The notes beneath the pieces are model-generated. The model worked only from the letters and a program-made list of their open reading frames with translations. It did no database searches and was not told the DNA's origin. Shown here piece by piece: positions 40,031-54,076 of a stretch of DNA of 64,000 bases. Origin of the DNA: Vigna angularis (Eukaryota > Streptophyta > Magnoliopsida > Fabales > Fabaceae); the NCBI RefSeq assembly GCF_016808095.1, contig NC_068978.1:25989306-26053305 (forward strand), written 5' to 3'. Within the stretch, counting starts at the first letter, position 1. The number at the start of each line of letters is the position of its first letter. A program made the translations under genes and the position numbers.

Positions 40031-43000
40031 AACCCAAGCCTCATTAGTCCTTGTTGTAAGACCTTGGTTGCAGATGTTCTTGAACGTTTGATTTAGGAAA
40101 CTTGTCAATTAATAAAATAAGGGTATTTTATTAATTACCATTTGTTTATTAGCTAGAGTTAATTATGGTGGGGTAAAGGTCTCGTGTACATGTCTTTGTC
40201 ATACGACCAAATTTTTTGTTTGACTTGAAATGTGAAATAATAAAATCTCCAAAAAAAAAGTTAAATAGAAATAAAAATGATATGATATCAGCGAAATAAG
40301 CTTAGCTTAATGGTATGTGTGTGTTGTCTGTGGAGTGAAATAACTACAGTGTTTTGAGAAAGGTGACTCTTAAAAAGGATAGTGTTTATTAACAAGAGCT
40401 TTTATAAACGGTTGTGTTAATAAGCAACTGTAGAGTTTATAAGTAACAACATTTTGCAAGGCTGGAGTAATAAACACAGTTATTTTATATTAGTTCACTC
40501 CATTAAGTTACATTTAGTTCTCCTTTAAGACCTCTTAGAGGGTTTCACTATAATCTTTAACAAGACTACAACTGAGTATTTGCATCACGCCTGGTATCAC
40601 CTAATTAATCATAGTAACCACAGTTACTCTGACTATAATCGAGTATCACCAACTCTTCATTGTGCAATATTCTTCACCACTCATGGTATTCCTAGACAAT
40701 TCTAGTATCTTCTTGATATGTTGTCTAGTTGATTTTCACTCACTCTTGGTTTTCACTAAACAAACTTGTCTAGCTACTGTTTAACCCCACCGAGTAAACC
40801 GTTAAGTGTTTGTATTCTCTTCAAAATTTGAAATCAATCAGATCGCTTACAAGTCCTTAAACAATTACTCTCACAAATAGGATATGTTTACAATACAATT
40901 AAATTTGATAGTTTTTTTGAGTTTTTCTCTCTTCTTACAAATATATGCTTATGATTCTATAAAGCTTGAGAGTATTTTCTTTTCTTTTGAGCTTGCTTTT
41001 GTTCTATATGATTTCGTTAATATTCGTGTGCTTATTCTCTTGATTTTCTCTTCAAGAATCTTCAATCTATAGGCTTCAACAAAATGTTCGTTAGATGGTA
41101 CTTGTTTTTTATCTTTGGATTTTTCTTAGCCTTTTCGTAGGTAACAATCGTAGGGTAAAGTAAACTTGTCAGAGCAGACATGTTTTTTCAGTACTTTAAC
41201 AAAAGTAGGTTGTACAAACTCTTAAGCACGACTTTTGACAAAGAGAACACTCCATGAATGCCTTCTTTGTCTCTAACTTCCACTTTTGACTTCTATATGA
41301 TAGAGTAGGCATATCAAAATACATTAACATGAATGTGTGCAATACTATGCATGAAGACTTCTAAGAACCTAAAGACTCCCCTTGATTCTATGCTATTTTA
41401 TTCTAACCTATCGTCTAGTGTACTCCCCCTGAGTATATGCTCCTAAGTTCTTCCCCTTATTTGATAAACATCAAAGAGGTGAAAGGAGAACATCATCGCC
41501 AGATGGGGTAACAGTAAAGGTGGAGGGAATTCTTCATAAGACAGAGGAGAGAGTGAGAGGTGGACAAGAAAAGAAGAATAAGAGGTTGAGAAAGTAGATG
41601 AAGGGTTTGAAAGAAGAATACGATATTTATGATGAAGGTGGTGGAAGCAAGGTAAGGGAAGGTCTGACAATGAAGGGTGTTGGTTAGGTAGGAGAACTAC
41701 TCGCATAAGGCAGGTAAGTTCTCAATATGCCAATAAGAAGGAATGTTTTGTTGGTATATACATCTTAATCCAGAACCTGTAGAAGCTATTGGTTGTTGTT
41801 ATTGAGCGGCTTAGGTGTTCAAGTGAGTGACGTGTCGTTGAGCGGTATAAGTGTTTCGTTAAGCAGTCCAAGTTGGTTGTTATAAGTGATTTGGTTCATC
41901 TAGAGTTTGTTGTAACGTGAAGAGGTTTGATGTGTTAGGTTTGGTTGGACCTAGGTCATTGACAAATGTCTTGTTAAGAAAACTTTATGTATTTTGATTA
42001 TGCATTTGAATTGTTAGAGTAATAATATCTTACATTCAATCAAATAGTTTATTCATCAATTATTTCCTAACATTCAGATTATTTGAACATTTGATTCAAA
42101 AAGTTTCTTCTTCCAGAACTTAATCATCAAGAGATACTTTTTTGAACATTGTAATTTATATATTTTGATTTCAATTCCAAACACTTAGATCAATACATCA
42201 ATTTGCATGATTAATCAGAGATCAAAATATATATCAAACATTATAACTATTTAAATTGTTTAGGTCATCTAATGACTTTAGCTGCATAGGGTCATCTAAC
42301 CATTTGGGTCATCTAACACCTTAATCGTTTGCCATAATAACTTAGGTCGTCTAAAGACCTAGGGCGTCTAATGCTTTAACCTAGTGAACATAAGTTTTGT
42401 ACTCATCTAACACATTAACACGTTTGGCTATTAATAATAAAGCATATATAAGCCTAAGTCTTCATCACACATTTTGATATTCACACCATATTGATCAAGC
42501 ATCTAACCTTACTATATCTATTAAATGTTTTCTCTTAGACATAACTTCACTTCTAACTAGAAATTTACTTATCTAATTAGAAGTTTTTTTTTCAAAAAAA
42601 GCCTTTATCTGATACCGTTGACTTCACTTTTATGTATGAATATGTGTTTAAAGACCTTAATATATTTTCCCTTGTCTACTTCTCAATCTCATATATGATA
42701 AAGGCCGCGCCGAGTCAGTTTCAACCCAATATTTAGAAATTTTTAAAAACTTATGAAATTCTCTTTGAATATCTACATACAGTGCTCAGTGCTAATAAAT
42801 TCATGTATTTTTATGGTCGGAAGTATTAGGAATCCAAGTGAGTCTAAGTCCCACATTGGATAGAAATAAGAAAGTAGAATATTATATAAAGATGAAAGAC
42901 CCATTAACCCATTGTCTTAAGGTTTTAGGTAGAAAGTAGTGTTAATCTCTTATATGATTGGACTCAGATGTCATTGGTGTTTGTGTCTCCCTAGTGAACC

Positions 43001-43567
43001 TCCTCCTCGATAAACCCGACAATAGAATCAGAATCGATAGTTCATCTTGAAAAGATGAAAAACCCATTAACCATTTGTGTCTCCTTAAAACCTATCCTAA
43101 CGAGATAATTTAGTGATAAGAGGTCATCCACACCTACTAATACAATGTCCGAGCTTGATGTCGATGATCCTATCACTGTCGTTACTCCACTTACCATAGT
43201 GATTTTAATCTTCACAACAAATCAGACCTTACCTTCCTCACTCAATTGACATGGTCGAGCCATTTAATTCATTATGGCATATGTGGGGGCAATATAAACA
43301 ATGCCAACATTACAATTTGTTTTAATAATTTAATTCTAAAAATGTATTAATAAATTTTCAATTTAATTATTTTATATTAACCAATATAAAATTAATTAGG
43401 AAAATCATAATTTTGTTAAGTAAATTTCAATTAATGAATTAAATTATTAGAAGATACTTTTAAAAAAATATAAATTGTTTGTTTGTATTAGGTAGCACTT
43501 TCCCGACAAGTAATTAAATAACGTCTTTGTTTTAAGTTTCTTAGTATATCTGTAACAAAATTTCTGT
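40031..43567. other. Intergenic, probably decayed repeats
   Basis: No gene found. TACTCCCCCTGAGTATATGCTCC near 41423 looks like a minus-strand copia 3' end with polypurine tract, and AAGTCCCACATTGGATAG near 42851 resembles LTR/TRIM sequence. Neither has a partner. An 87-residue frame at 41443-41706 is Ser/Leu/His-rich and matches nothing known. Confidence 0.4.
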
Positions 43568-43637
43568 TCAGATCTTTTGACAAGTGGGGTTGAACAAGAG
43601 CGGCACAGCAAGAGAGAGAGAGTGTGTTTCTGAAAAA

Positions 43638-43833
43638 ATGATCACTGTACTTTCACCTTCACCGTCTACTACGTTGTCCAAAACCAATGTTTCTTTTTGT
43701 CCCTTATTTTCTTCCAATTCCGTTGTTCCCTCTTCTTCCAAATCCTCGCGCATTGAACTTCCCCGCAAAAGGGGTTCTCAAAACACTGCACTTCGATGCA
43801 ACTGTAGCATCTGGCCCGGTGGCCCTGGCTCTG
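43638..43833 (+). CDS. At4g13200-like gene exon 1
   Basis: Start codon ATG 43638. Donor GGCTCTG|GTACAC. A GA-repeat lies just upstream in the leader (43609-43622). Confidence 0.85.
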
Positions 43834-46800
43834 GTACACTATTGTTCTTTCTTCTTTTTAGCCCTTGCACGCTGATGTGTTTTTCAATGATGTGAAAGGG
43901 GTTTTTGTTTATTAATATCAAGTTCTGTACTTCATGGGTGGCTGTTGTTTGATAAAAAAATTCATCCTTTCTGCTGTTTGTAGTAGCTTATATTCTTAGA
44001 GAGATATGTTTTTTCTTCTTCTTTATATTCCTTTAATTTTGTAAATCCTTAAGGCGTTTTAGATTGAGAAATGGTTTCGTGGGGACTTATGAATTTCAAG
44101 AATGTCCATTATTTATGGGGTCCGATTCTGTTTTTGCCTTTTAGATGTTAGAAATTATTTCTTAAAGCAGTGTTCTATAACTAATTTGTGGATAGTAAGA
44201 GAGGGGAAAAAAGATTCAATATTGTCAGGTAACTGAGTATCAGAAAACTGAAAGTAGAAACCAAAAACAAGATGTTTTGGATTATGTTTTAAACTTTGAA
44301 AAACTCATTTCTTTTGAAAACAGTTTTCAAAATCTGCCTTTTTGTTTTTAGAAAATAGAAAACGATTTTGAAGAATAGGAATCAAGCAGACCCTTAGTGT
44401 ATGCATTCAGTTTCTTCACTTATTTTCTAATAGTAATGTTTCAAATAGTATATAGGATTAATGATAATCCATTCTCAAGGATTTACTTTTTCAAATCTGT
44501 AGTTTATGTTTACATACTGGTAAACAAGTAGTTTGCAGGATAAATTAGTCCACTTAAAATTCTCTATCTGTGAGATGTTGTTTTATTATATTTTCTTTCT
44601 CAGTTAATAAGTGAGTGAATCATGCAGGTGACAGTGATAGCAGCAACAGAAGCATCCTGGATGCATTTTTCTTGGGAAAAGCTGTAGCTGAAGCACTAAA
44701 TGAGCGCATTGAATCCACAGTTGGTGAGATTTTGAGCACCGTTGGTAGATTGCAAGCTGAACAACAAAAGCAAGTGCAGGACTTTCAGGTTTGGAGCTGT
44801 TTAAACTGGCATTATCTTTTGCTGGATTTATGCAATATGTTGTCTCGTGTTTTCCTCATGACTCTGTAAACAGTAATGCTTGCCTATTAATTTGTATCTA
44901 AGTCTATTAATTGGAAAGTGATCTGCTTTAAGATTTTATGTGGTAACATGACCCAGAACGATACATTTTGGATGTGGTAACATGACCCAGAACGCACCCT
45001 CATGCATGTCCTTTCTGACCATAAATTCACCACCCTTGCTAATGTGTGGGGAGCATGTGGAACAGTGACAGCCTTCCAGCCTTCTATTGTCGTGTTTGCC
45101 TTGTTCTTCCGAATACACCCTGCGTGATTGTGGCTCCATTGAACTCTGTTTAGTGGTCTGATGTCTTTCTCTCTCCTATGATTATAATTATTATTCTTTT
45201 CCCAAATATCAACAATGCCTTCTGGCGCCTAATCAACATCTAAAACATATTCTCCTATATTTTCTAAGTATATTGTTCATATTGAGAAGATGGACCGGTT
45301 TAACTATTCAACTTGGGCTTCCAAAATCGAGTCATGTAATACTAAAAGTAATCCAAAATGGAAACATTGCTAGCTGCATGGAAAATGCCTTTGTTCACCC
45401 TATATTGTCAAGGCACGTACTTGAGTCACTGTTGCTCCTATACTACCAACTTATCAGCCTTGCATGATTCCAACAACATTTGAAGACTTTATCAAATGAT
45501 GAGGCTCACCAATCTATTGGTAACACTAACTTGGTGGCACACACTAATGACTCATGTGCTCAATGCACCTACTGTTGAGTCACCGTTGCCCCTATACTAC
45601 CAACTGATCAGCCTTGCATGATTCCAACAACATTTGAAGACTTTATCAAATGGTGAGGCTCACCAATCTATTGGTAACACTACCTTGGTGGCACACACTG
45701 ATAATTCATGTGCTTGTCTCCCTCAATCTCTCTCTCTTGGTCTTTCTAACATTGACTATGGTGCTACTAATCATATATCTATTAATTGTCTCTTTTCTCT
45801 TTGTTTACTACTAGTGACAATTTCCCACTTTTATCACTACTGTCAATTGTTCACAAACAAAAGCTTGCGGCTTTGGCACTACTGGACTCCTCTATCTCTT
45901 ACTGTTGACTTTATTCTTTATATCCCTACCTGTCCTTTTATTTTACTATTTGTCACCCTATTGACCCAACCCCATGATGTTATCTACACCTTCATTAAAA
46001 GTAATATTGCCTTGCAAGACTAGATATCAGGTAAATGAGTGACGTTGTATATGAGTCACTTAGTCTTTGCTATCTCTTTTTGTCACCATTGGTATGTGCA
46101 TTTGTAGTTGTTCCAATGATGATTCATACACAATTAACACATCCTTGGTTGAAAAAATTGCAAAAGATGGTACCTAGTTTAAAACAATTGTTTAATTAAA
46201 ATTCTGACTCATGTCATTTGAGAAAGCATTTTTGCCAGTGTTTTAACAAAAGAGGTTTGTGTCCTTTTTCTTTAGTTCACTTTGATCTTTGGGGTCTTTC
46301 CTGTGTTGTTACACATTTTGAGTTTAAATATTATGTTACCTTTATGTTGAATATTCTAAACTTGATAAATTTTTTTTTCTATATTTAAAATTTTTCTAGT
46401 GAAATCAAAAACACAATTTGGTATATTGATTTGTATTTTTCATAGTGATAATGTCCCATGACCATCTATCTCACCATTCTAGTAGTTCATGGCATCCAAG
46501 GGTATTCTTTGTGAATGTTCATATCCTCTTTGGTTCACATATTAAAACATATTAAAACTATTTGGTTCACATCTTTTTCACCGTCATATTCGAAACCGTT
46601 GGGGGAATAGTTTAGTAATAACATGTTATCTCATTAACTCAGAGTCATCATCCGTCCATAATGATAAGGTATTGGCACTTTATCTTTTTTCTTCATTAGC
46701 CTCTAAATACTCTTCCTCCATGTGATTTTAGTACCACATGTTTTGTATATAATCTCATGCCGGGTCGAGATAAACTATTTCTTCAGTCGTTCAAATGTGT

Positions 46801-47829
46801 TTTCCTGGGATATTATCGTTCTTAGAAAAGGGTATTGATGTTTTTTTCCGGATGTCTCTATCTTTGAGCCTGTCCCATACTATACATATGTCCCTTCTAA
46901 TGAAGACACATGCAGTCACTTTCCCACCACGATCAATCTTCTTTGCATGATCCTTTCCTTGACACTATCTCCATGATCCTGGGTGTTGGTAGTTATACAC
47001 TTAAAACAATTTCGGATCGTAAAATTCTCTATTATAAAGCTTGTATGGTTGCCATAGGATGTACACAAATCCAAGGACAAGATTACATTAGAACTTTCAC
47101 TTTTTTTACCAAAATGACATTCATTGGTCTTCTCTTCTCAATGGAAGTTATTCATCATTGGGCTCTATTTCAACTTGACATGAATATGCTACATTATGAT
47201 CTTGCTGAGGAAGTTTAGTTGCCCACCATATTCACCGAGCTTCCAAGAGAACCAAGGATCGATCATATATGTTCCAACTCGAGAGAGTGTTATAATTATA
47301 GAAACAAGGTGCAAATCCTTTATAATCAAAGAATATTTAGATTATATATGTATTATTAGAAACATTTTAGTTCATTCTCGTTTCATATCTTTACTATCAG
47401 AGGATATTAAATCTATTATATTGATGATGCCTTTTCAATATAACTACAGTATCCGTGTTATCTAGCTTCTCGCACATAAATGTTACATTTTGAAGTTGAT
47501 CAATTTCTTTGCATTTTGAGGTTGATCAATTGCTTTGCATTCCATTTTCTAGCTTCTACTACTTTCCCTGTAGATGTATATACCTGTCTGTTAGCTGTTA
47601 GAAAATAATAATGCTCATGCAGGAAGATGTGTTGGAAAGAGCCAAAAGAGCAAAGGAAAAAGCAGCACGTGAAGCTATGGAAGCACGAGGACTCATTTCA
47701 AAGTCTGCAGTTGAGACAAACATTGCAGATTCAGACAATTCTAAAACTTCAGATTCTGCAATAGATTCAGTCACTTCTGTTCTGACTACTGATGCATCCG
47801 TAGAAAATACTGAATCTACGGATGAATGA
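43638..47829 (+). CDS. At4g13200-like chloroplast protein, 187 residues, 3 exons
   Basis: Exons 43638-43833, 44628-44788 and 47623-47829 join in phase with GT..AG borders. The N-terminus (MITVLSPSPSTTLSK, many Ser/Thr, few acidic residues) looks like a chloroplast transit peptide. Exon 2 reads GDSDSSNRSILDAFFLGKAV then AEALNERIESTVGEILSTVG and RLQAEQQKQVQDFQ, a helical, probably coiled-coil stretch. Exon 3 continues EDVLERAKRAKEKAAREAME and ends with a Ser/Thr/Asp-rich tail. From memory this matches Arabidopsis At4g13200, found in plastoglobule proteomes, of unknown function. The ATG is preceded by stops upstream. Intron 2 (2.8 kb) carries copia remnants. Confidence 0.85.
43834..44627. other. 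Intron 1 of the At4g13200-like gene
   Basis: T-rich plant intron; nothing else recognised. Confidence 0.6.
44628..44788 (+). CDS. At4g13200-like gene exon 2
   Basis: Acceptor CATGCAG, donor TTTCAG|GTTTGG. It encodes the conserved ILDAFFLGKAVAEALNERIE segment. Confidence 0.9.
45421..45720. repeat. Tandem duplication, two ~150-bp copies
   Basis: TTGAGTCACTGTTGCTCC at 45421 recurs as TTGAGTCACCGTTGCCCC at 45575, period 154 bp. The copies are near-identical through the CTCACCAATCTATTGG segment. It lies at the edge of the copia remnant. Confidence 0.85.
45590..47300 (+). pseudogene. Copia remnant in intron 2 of the At4g13200-like gene
   Basis: Pieces in element order: a protease-like stretch (DYGATNHIS, 45755), pre-integrase and integrase traces (45950-46480), VFGCVC-type traces near 46750-46810, then RT (YKACMVAIGCTQIQGQDYIR, 47033; QLDMNMLHYDLAEEV near 47170). 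All are mutated, with stops. It is in the same direction as the host gene. Confidence 0.65.
47623..47829 (+). CDS. At4g13200-like gene exon 3 with stop
   Basis: Acceptor CTCATGCAG. It encodes EDVLERAKRAKEKAAREAME and an acidic, Ser/Thr-rich tail ending STDE, stop TGA. Confidence 0.9.
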   Translation, partial: EDVLERAKRAKEKAAREAMEARGLISKSAVETNIADSDNSKTSDSAIDSVTSVLTTDASVENTESTDE

Positions 47830-48429
47830 TCCATCCTTTTGTATTGGGCTCTCAACTTTTGACTAATTTATACTGAATTTGTTTTATGTTTTATTATTCA
47901 ATAGATGAATCATAACTTTTTCATTATTCCATCTCTGTCTTCTGGATACATATATTTTTTTCAAGAGACGAATAAAATCAAATTCTCTATTGGATTGTTC
48001 TTGTTTGTTCCATTTGTTGCAACAAAATTTGATTTCACTATGTTTTGAGATATCATTAGTGACCAAGCTTCGGAAAGTTGGAATGTTACAATGGGTTCAT
48101 GAATAGTCTTCTATCTAAAAGTTGTTGTGGAAGGGCACTTGGTCTTTAACTATTGATAAAGTGATAGAGCTTTGTTTCTTAAATATTAAGGTTTTTTGTG
48201 AAAATTTCAACATTTATTAGTATTTTTTTAACATGATCTGCATGTCAAAAGTCTCTACCCTATCGAAGGTTCAATATTTTACATCAGGAATCGAGAAAGC
48301 AGCATTAATTTTATGAGCAGTCACGTAGAGAAGATATTATTCGCTTGTCTCGTCATTTTTATCCTTGTCCATTACTATATAGATGATGAGACCCCCAAGA
48401 GTTCTCATTATTGCTTTTGTAAGTCTGCA

Positions 48430-48810
48430 CCTCCTAAAGTTTTCGAATTATGCAATTTTGAAGTTAAAAATGACTTTTTAAATTCTATGATTTGGAATTC
48501 AAAAATGACTTAGGACTGTGCAAGAAGTAATTTTTTTTCATTAAAAAAGGACTTTCAAAGTATACAATTTAAAAATAATTTCAGACTGTGTAGTTTGGAA
48601 GTAAAAATAATTTTCGAATTATGTAATTTGGAAGTATTTTTTTTAAATAACTTTCGAAATTTAAAATCTGAAATTTAATTTTGTATTTTAGATTATATAA
48701 TTTGAAAATCATTTTTACTAATTTGATTTTTTTTTCAAATGACTTTTGAATTATATAATTTGAAAAAAAAATAGATTATTCAATCCGAAACAAAAAAAAA
48801 ATGAATTGTA
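48430..48810. repeat. Degenerate tandem repeat, TTCGAATTATGTAATTTGGAAG-type unit
   Basis: Variants of GAATTATGTAATTTGGAAGT and AAAAATGACTTT recur roughly every 40-60 bases with much divergence. The sequence turns into inverted forms (CAATCCAAA) after 48780. Confidence 0.6.
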
Positions 48811-49898
48811 CAATCCAAAAATCAACAAATAACATCCAAATTATACAATCTAAAAAAACCAAAATGGGAAAAGAAATTGTGGAAGTGCATGAAGAAAGCT
48901 ATAGATATACAAGAAATTGCTTCATATTGAATGACTTTTGATGGGAGAAGATAGAAAAATTCTTTTTCGAAAGTAGCAAGTTCAAAACAATATTCCAAAT
49001 AGTATATCATTTGCAATATTTATTCAAATAACATGGTTTGTAATTCACGGTATTATCGAGAAATTGAGTTTTGACATTCATTTTAATTCATTATTCTCGT
49101 TAAAATAGGTTGGAACTTAATTCTTCGAAAGTTGAATTTTAATGTAATTTTTAAAAATTTCTTTTAGAAATTGAAATTGTGGAATTTTTAAAAATCATTT
49201 TATCTAAAATGTATACATATTATTTAAATAGATTAGTGTTCATTAAATAATTAATATATATTCATTATTTTATAAATTTATTTGTCTACTTTGTAAATAT
49301 TATTGATTTGTTTATTTTTTTAATTTGAATTTGAATAGTCCCAATATTTTAATAAATGATCATTTTAGTGTTTCTTTATAGAGCTTTGCATCTCCTGTTC
49401 TTGAAGCGAAAAAATAATCATATAATCTAAAAAAAATAGTATCAAAATAGGAGGATTAAACCAAAAACCATGTAAGCACATAATGCAATATTAAGAAAAT
49501 CTAAATTTGGACAAATCGAGGATAAATAAATTTTTTGAAAAAATCTTTTTGAACTATGAGAATAATTGATTATAATTTATAATAGTTTATTATTGACAAC
49601 CATTGAAAAATATAGAGAAAAAGTTTGTTTAAGAAACACTAAGGGAATAATATATTGTTGCTTGCAATAATTGATTATTAGTGATAGAGTTAACTTGAAT
49701 TTTCATATTCTGACCTTAATTTTGAAAATGACTTTTATATAAAGAGGATGAGTTCTCATGCGATAATGTAAAAAAAGTTAGAAAACTTGAGAACTTTATG
49801 TGAAAAGCTTTGAAAAACCTAGTGTGGGTAAAATGTGTAAATTTTACTAAGTTTGATATTAGATGATAAGGTGTTGCTTATGTTTTTAAGTAAAGCTG

Positions 49899-50140
49899 GT
49901 CATCTTTTGTGTGATTCAAAGGAGGTGTTTATTCTTTGTGATTTTAGGAAAAGTGCTTCTTCATCTCTTGTGTGTCTCATGAGATGTATCTTCATCCTTT
50001 GTACGACTCAAAGAAGGTGTTCATCCCTTATGGGACTCAAAGAAGATGTTCATCCCATGTGGAACTCAAATGAGGTGTTAATTTCTTATGGATTTCAAGG
50101 GAGATGTTTCACATTTATTGTGGCTTTAAGAGAAGTGTTT
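49899..50140 (+). repeat. Minisatellite, about eight units of ~30 bp
   Basis: Units of the form TCATCCCTTATGGGACTCAAAGAAGGTGT, diverged from each other. An open frame of 106 residues spans them but has no start context or similarity. Confidence 0.8.
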
Positions 50141-52521
50141 TATTTCTTAAGTTGTTCTTGCTCTTGTTTATAGTTTCAGTTTATTTTTTAGTTATTAGTT
50201 TCTTTTAATCTAAATCTGTATAAATTAGTTTGTGTAATTTTCTTTCCTACTCTATTTAATTGTCTACTGAAAATGATTTTATTGCAACTCTGATTTTGAA
50301 AGGGAAAATTTTAAAGGAATAATTTCTTATTAAAAAATCAATTCGCCATTTTTTTAGTTGTCTAAAGTAAATATTTTGCAACGATCTTAACAAAGTGAAG
50401 CCATGTACATGCATAGAAAGTTCACACAGTTTATTATTGATTATTAGAGTATACATATCCAAATAAGTCCTTAATTATAAATCATCAAAATTATATATTC
50501 AATAATGTTATAGATATAAAAAAAATTAAAGTATTAAATCGAAGTAGTGCATCATAGAAACAACACATAAATAATTTAATTCATTACTAATCAAAACACG
50601 GGGTTCAAAAAATATCAGAAGACTAAAAATTTGAACCAATGTATTTAGCAAATTAATAAATGTTTCAATGCTTTGATGATATAAGCAAAGAATCAATATT
50701 GTCAAGACATTACACATTAGGAAGTTGATACATAATTGATACAAAATGAATTTTGGGAGGACATGATTATTTTTCATATCTATTGATCAAATTGAATAAT
50801 ACAAGATAAAAATGCATGTTTAAACAACCCAATACATTTTATATGTGTCATCTCACAACACAAGATATGATCTATTAAGTATGACAAATTAATAAAGATA
50901 CTTTGATTTAGCTAATGAATTTTAGGTTAAGGAAAAGAAAAAGATTTTATATTCCAATCATTAATATTTGAATTAAATGACATTTCTATACATTATCTCA
51001 TATCGGGAACAAATAGGATCACAAATGGTATCAATATATTGCAATAATCGAACAATGCAAAATATTATGAAATATATTTAAGGTCAAACTTAGCAATGAG
51101 AAAATATGATCAAAATAGATAAATTAATATATTATGAGCCTTAACAATTGTGTCATGTAGAAATAAGATGATAATGGATGCACGTAATTGATAAAGTATG
51201 CACCTAATTGATAAAATACTTAAGAAAGTGTTTACTACTACAATAGTTTGATATTTGATAAGATGACCAATTAATAGATTAACATAGTATATGTATTGTA
51301 TGATTAGCCAAAACCCGAACAATCAACTATATCTTGAATGGTTAACCATCAAACCAGTTATGAATTATGAGTTTGGTTGAATGACCACACCGTTAGCTCG
51401 ACGAAGAGAGGGATTGAGCCTGAACGGTCACCAAACAGACCAACTATCTATGCATCAAATCAGATGGTCAACCATCAATCCAATGAACAAGTTATTAAGC
51501 CTAGATGGTCACCAAGCAGATTTTTTGACCTTATATTAGACAAATCGTGTTAAAACATGATCGTCTATAAGACTGAACTGCTAAATGTCCTCATATGTTT
51601 TGAAGTTTAACAAATAACAATAAACGAAATGAGCATATGATAGAGTGTTATCTTTGGAAAAGTAATATAGCTAGAAGATAAGCGGTTTATTAAAAAAATT
51701 GTGAAAGGACAAGTGATAGAGGATTATCTCCTAAACATATACGAGAAGACCTTGAGCAAGAACATTTGCAATTCAAATGATGCATGACAAGGTTAAAGAT
51801 CAAAACATGTCTCCTTAAATCTTATAATGTTCCATCAACGAGGGAACTTAAAGAACATGAAGAATAATTTAAGAAATTAAATAAATTTTAATTTTACAGA
51901 ATGTTAAATTCACTAGCGAGTCAATTTGTGTTCGTTGGGCAAATAGGCCTTGCTAGGTGAAAGTCTATGTTTGTAATTTTTGTTTTTTTTTTTACCCATT
52001 TTGGGATTTAGGCTTATTTTAAAATTTTTAGGTTTTCTTAAAGTTATGTGCTTATATATAGAAGTACCAAAAGCTTATGAAAACACTTTTGTAGTCATAT
52101 TATATGCATTTGCATTCTTTGAGAAATGATTCTCTTGGTTCTGGAATTAAGAACTCTGATTCTTATCAAAATTTGACATCTTGTGATAAATTTTCACTTG
52201 ACTTATCAATTTGCTAAATTGTGGCTCCCCATCCTTGTTTTATTCCACATTTTTCTCTTATTTATTTTTGTTGTGTCTTTTGATGATTCAAATATCATAC
52301 TCTTTTTTGGACAAGACAATATCAATAAGCTTCGTTAAGCCAAGAAGGAGTGAGTTGGTTTTAAAACTTTTTTTTACTAAATTTCACTTTTTCAAAACTT
52401 TTATGAACTTATAAAATCCAAAAAAAACTTTCCTTGAAATTTTATTGATACAAGAATTCAATGAACAATAAAAGATGACAATGATAAAGGAAAAACTCAT
52501 TAAATAAATATATATGTATAT

Positions 52522-52562
52522 ATTAATATTAATATTAATATTAATATTAATATTAATATTAG
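52522..52562. repeat. (TTAATA)n simple repeat
   Basis: About seven tandem TTAATA units after a short TA-rich lead-in. Confidence 0.95.
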
Positions 52563-53690
52563 TTCAAATCAACATTAATCCTATATCTAGGTTGAGCTTT
52601 TCCCTCAAGAAAAAGCTAGTTGTACTAACAAAAGAGTATATACAATGCAACAAATAAGTCACTATACTCTAAAGGATATAAAGTTTCAATCTACACTGAT
52701 ATCAAAGAGGACTTCTATCCTATCTACTCTTAACTCACTTCAAGATAATCTTGATCTTATATATTATTTTGCTATTCAAGAATATGCCTAACCTTATTAA
52801 CTCTAACACACTGTTGCAACACTTTTACAACATAACACAACGAAACCTTTTTTAATTCTTTAAAAATTTTAGGACACTTGGTAATTGCATTTTTATCTTA
52901 GAAAATGTGTGTGTATATCTTTATTAGCGATTGCAAAGAGACTTGAGTATAAACAGATATTTTTAATCTAAAGTAAAAAAAATTACATATTCATCAAACA
53001 TGCAAAGAATCTTCATAAGTCATATAATTCTCCCCCTTGGAGCATTATACGAAAAAGAACAAAGGAAAAGCATGTTCAATAACAGTGCACACAACACACT
53101 AGAAACTATTTATTTTTAAACATCAATTCCTAAAATAATCAATTAGCAAAAATAAGATACTAGGGCGCACAAACACCGAAATAATTGATTGTCAAACGAT
53201 TATTTAGAGAAAAAAAAAACTAATGCAACTTAAACAAAGTAACTTAAAAAAAAAGAGCTTAAAAATGTTTAACTTTAAAATAGAGAACTTTGTTTTGTAT
53301 TCATATTAAAACAAATTCAAACAAACTCATTCAAACATCTCAAAACATATTTCATCAATAATTATATAGTTATTACATTTATAAAAGCAAGAAAAACATG
53401 AAACTAAAAACAATAAGTAGATTCAAATTCTTCATTTGATTCAAAACTATTTTCATCACTTCTTAGCTTCCTATTCATCTTTTCTAATTTGTTGTACACC
53501 TTGTCCAGAAAAAATTATGAGTTTCTTCTTTCTCCTTCTGATAATTGTATATTGCATCCAGTTTCTTCACCAAAGTGAGTTCAACAGGATTGAGAGACTT
53601 TTCCTTCTACGTGTCCAGAGGTATCTTCTTGTTCTTCATTTCTCTTGATCATGCCCATTTTAGCAGTTTCCCTAATTTTGTTTGAAGGTT

Positions 53691-54076
53691 TGTTAAGCAA
53701 TAAAGAGAATACAGAAAAAAAATAAGAAATGATTCTATTGTTTTATTGAAATTTCATAACCAATCCACTCCCAACAAAGGTGGACGAATAGAGTGTACAA
53801 TCTTAGGTAAGAGAAAGTCACAGAAGGGTCAGAGAAGAAGATACAATAATTTCCATACCCCTCCCTCTCACATTCTCTCTCCATATATCAAGGATTTCTT
53901 ACACAAATTCCCTCAGCATTCTGTTTCGAGTACGTGTCCTTGTCCCACGTCTCACTTCCTGAATTTCCGGGTTGTTAGTAACTACCCCATCATTTTCCAT
54001 ATTTTGCCCCTCTGTTTGTATATTTACTGCATTATTATCTTCTCTGTCAGATTTTCCAGCTGGTACCTTTGTTACA
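53691..54076 (-). repeat. 3' LTR of gypsy 53691-56948
   Basis: 386 bp, next to AAAGGGGAAGGCAA polypurine tract; AGGTT outside. Confidence 0.95.

Larger units (their letters stand above)
47830..53690. other. Gene-free AT-rich intergenic region
   Basis: Apart from the repeats listed separately no gene or element was recognised. The many short open frames are Leu/Ile/Phe/Lys-rich and look like chance. Confidence 0.6.

Noticed and set aside
41443..41706. 87-residue minus-strand frame
   Set aside because: Low-complexity Ser/Leu/His composition and no similarity; likely chance in repeat DNA.
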